Assembly (NCBI GenBank): GCA_024227155.1
Contig: JAAELB010000436.1
Span: 1 to 45,451 of the forward strand
From: Desulfobulbaceae bacterium
Lineage (GTDB): Bacteria; Desulfobacterota; Desulfobulbia; Desulfobulbales; Desulfocapsaceae
Length of the DNA stretch: 45,451 nt
Reading direction: 5' to 3'
Shown: piece by piece, positions 43,897 through 45,451 of the stretch
Position numbering within the stretch: the first letter of the stretch is position 1
Layout: the number at the start of each line of letters is the position of its first letter
The notes under the pieces: model-generated
Databases searched by the model: none
What the model was told of the DNA's origin: nothing
Seen by the model: only the letters and a program-made list of their open reading frames with translations
Made by a program: the position numbers and the translations under genes

Positions 43897-45162
43897 ATGG
43901 AAATAATTGCTTCTTATGGAACTGCCATGCTCATTCTGGCCGTCATTTTTGGCCTCTACATGACATGGGGAATTGGCGCTAATGACCTCGCTAACGCCAT
44001 GGGTACCTCTGTTGGCGCCGGGGCTGTCACCGTCAAACAGGCGATCATTATTGCAATGATTTTTGAATTTCTCGGCGCAGTTTTAGCCGGTGGTCATGTG
44101 ACCAAAACTATCAGAAAAGGGATAATTGATCCGAGTAACATTATTAACAATCCAGAGATTCTGGTCTATGGGATGCTCGCTGCACTTCTCGCCGCTGCGG
44201 TATGGCTGATGATCGCGTCCACCAAAGGCTGGCCGGTCTCCACAACCCACTCTATAATCGGTGCACTCATCGGCTTTGCTATTGTTGGGATCGGACCGGA
44301 GGCCGTTAAGTGGGGAAAGGTTGGTTCAGTTGTTATGAGCTGGGTTATCTCCCCTGTTGTTGGAGGTACAATTTCATTTTTACTGGTAATGAGTACCAGA
44401 AAATTGATTTTTGATACGGACACCCCGTTGGAAAATGCAAAAAAATACGCCCCCGTTTATATCTTTCTGGTGGGTTTTATCATATCACTTGTCACCCTCT
44501 TTAAAGGTTTAAAGCATCTCAACCTTGAACTGACCGGCCTCGAAAGCTTTGCTGTTGCCACACTCTTTGGTACCCTCACAGCAGGCATAGGGTGGGTATT
44601 CATCCGCAGGGTAAAGGATGACCCCGCCGCTAATAAATCCTTCAGTTACGCCAGTGTGGAAAAAGTTTTTACCCCGATGATGCTCTTCACCGCATGCGCC
44701 ATGGCCTTTGCCCACGGCTCAAACGATGTGGCCAATGGTATCGGTCCCCTTGCGGCTGTTTACAGTATCATCAGTTCCGGGGGTGAAGTGATGCAGACAT
44801 CATCTCTACCTATCTGGATACTTCTTCTGGGTGGTGCTGGTATCGTTTTAGGTCTTATCACCCTTGGGTACAGGGTGATGCTTACCGTTGGCAAGAAAAT
44901 CACCGAACTCACGCCCTCCCGCGGTTTCTGCGCAGAGCTTGCAGCCGCCACCACAGTGGTACTTGCATCACGAACTGGTCTGCCGGTTTCCACCACCCAC
45001 ATCCTGGTAGGATCGGTTCTGGGTGTTGGTCTGGCACGGGGGGTCGGCGCTCTTGATCTCCGGGTTGTCTTAAACATTATCATATCCTGGCTGGTCACCC
45101 TGCCGGCAGGTGCCATAATGGCAATGCTGTTCTTCTTCACCTTAAAGGGGATTTTTGGATAA
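43897..45162 (+). CDS. pit: PiT-family inorganic phosphate transporter
   Basis: A 421-residue integral membrane carrier moving phosphate with a cation (metal-phosphate/H+ or Na+). It has about 10-11 hydrophobic helices and the two duplicated PiT signatures: GIGANDLANAMGTSVGAGAVT (N-terminal half) and AHGSNDVANGIGPLAAV (C-terminal half). Each is followed by a VSTTH motif (WPVSTTHSIIGALIG and LPVSTTHILVGSVLG). This length and pattern are full size. It is the second gene of the DUF47-PiT unit, with GAGG upstream of the ATG, and is followed by a strong terminator. Confidence 0.96.
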   Translation: MEIIASYGTAMLILAVIFGLYMTWGIGANDLANAMGTSVGAGAVTVKQAIIIAMIFEFLGAVLAGGHVTKTIRKGIIDPSNIINNPEILVYGMLAALLAAAVWLMIASTKGWPVSTTHSIIGALIGFAIVGIGPEAVKWGKVGSVVMSWVISPVVGGTISFLLVMSTRKLIFDTDTPLENAKKYAPVYIFLVGFIISLVTLFKGLKHLNLELTGLESFAVATLFGTLTAGIGWVFIRRVKDDPAANKSFSYASVEKVFTPMMLFTACAMAFAHGSNDVANGIGPLAAVYSIISSGGEVMQTSSLPIWILLLGGAGIVLGLITLGYRVMLTVGKKITELTPSRGFCAELAAATTVVLASRTGLPVSTTHILVGSVLGVGLARGVGALDLRVVLNIIISWLVTLPAGAIMAMLFFFTLKGIFG

Positions 45163-45183
45163 AGACCCTTGCAGCCACGAAAC

Positions 45184-45223
45184 AAAAAAAGCTCCGGAAG
45201 GTCTTACCTTCCGGAGCTTTTTT
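45184..45223. terminator. Bidirectional rho-independent terminator after the phosphate transporter
   Basis: GCTCCGGAAGG (45191-45201) pairs perfectly with CCTTCCGGAGC (45207-45217) over a five-base loop. It is preceded by seven A and followed by six T, so it works on both strands. Confidence 0.92.
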
Positions 45224-45238
45224 ATTGGGAAACCACCT

Positions 45239-45451
45239 CTAGGAGGTTGTCAACTCTACAATGTAGTTTAACCACCGTCATCCCCGAGGTAGTAATCGGG
45301 GATCCAGATAGTAACCAACTTCCTGGATGCCCGATAACAGCACTCGGGCATGACGGATGAGTCCAAAGTGTCACCTTAAGAGTTATACCGTACTAGGAGC
45401 TTGGCAACTCCACAATGTTGTTTAACCACCGTCATCCCCGAGGTAGTAATC
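45239..45451. repeat. Tandem repeat of family B, period 154 bp, running off the window
   Basis: The first unit spans 45239-45392. A second starts at 45393 and is cut by the window end after 59 bases; both begin CTAGGAG. Each contains AACCACCGTCATCCCCGAGG and the stems CCCCGA...TCGGGG; the first unit also has GCCCGA...TCGGGC. The core is the inverse of the element at 11657-11781. The short open frame across 45169-45360 has no support as a gene. Confidence 0.82.

Noticed and set aside
45169-45360. Short plus-strand frame after the phosphate transporter
   Set aside because: It spans a terminator and a tandem repeat; no ribosome site or protein signal.
45239-45451. Tandem repeat considered as a CRISPR array
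   Set aside because: The period is 154 bases with no short direct repeats and unique spacers, and there are no cas genes.

Overview
The window looks like a chromosomal segment of a Desulfobacterota bacterium, most likely a Desulfobulbales-type sulfate reducer or disproportionator. This rests on moderate G+C, the rimP-nusA-ylxR-infB-rbfA-nrnA-truB-rpsO-pnp-dut order, a split iron-sulfur-rich glutamate synthase and tandem TatA genes. It is an inference from gene content; there is no rRNA or marker search behind it. No tRNA, rRNA, CRISPR array, phage module or intact transposase was seen.

Layout. 1-8.3 kb is cell envelope: a repeat, a small membrane-anchored protein, a helical-repeat lipoprotein, a very long class A penicillin-binding protein, and a divergent lipoprotein lytic transglycosylase with LysM repeats. 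8.4-10 kb holds a TraB-family membrane protein and YhbY. 10.0-11.8 kb is rich in intergenic repeats flanking walJ and dut. 11.8-22 kb (minus strand) is the translation/transcription/RNA-decay operon, with hairpins before rimP, in the rpsO leader, after rpsO and immediately before dut. 22.5-27.6 kb (plus) has topoisomerase III, RsfS, threonine synthase and two TatA proteins. 27.7-28.9 kb (minus) is a protein with an RTX-like calcium-motif region. 29.2-34.4 kb (plus) is a three-gene glutamate synthase. 34.5-35.5 kb (minus) is a broken coiled-coil gene. 35.6-40.4 kb (minus) is a YhaN/YhaO (SbcC/SbcD-like) pair. 40.7-42.8 kb (plus) is an unusual P-loop + FHA-like + PPP-phosphatase fusion. 43.0-45.2 kb (plus) is a small inverted-repeat element followed by a DUF47 regulator and a PiT phosphate transporter. 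The window ends in a 154-bp tandem repeat.

How it fits together. Most of the segment is housekeeping: the nus-inf operon couples transcription, initiation, ribosome maturation and RNA decay; the PBP and MltD-like enzyme make and cut murein; DUF47-PiT takes up phosphate; the glutamate synthase assimilates ammonia with ferredoxin-type electron transfer. The less ordinary content is (1) the P-loop/FHA/phosphatase fusion, (2) at least three kinds of short non-coding repeats at gene ends and 5' regions, one of them with two competing 5' arms for one 3' arm just before the DUF47 start codon, (3) a terminator-like hairpin 11 nt before the dut start, and (4) a coiled-coil gene broken by a stop codon and an A8 frameshift.
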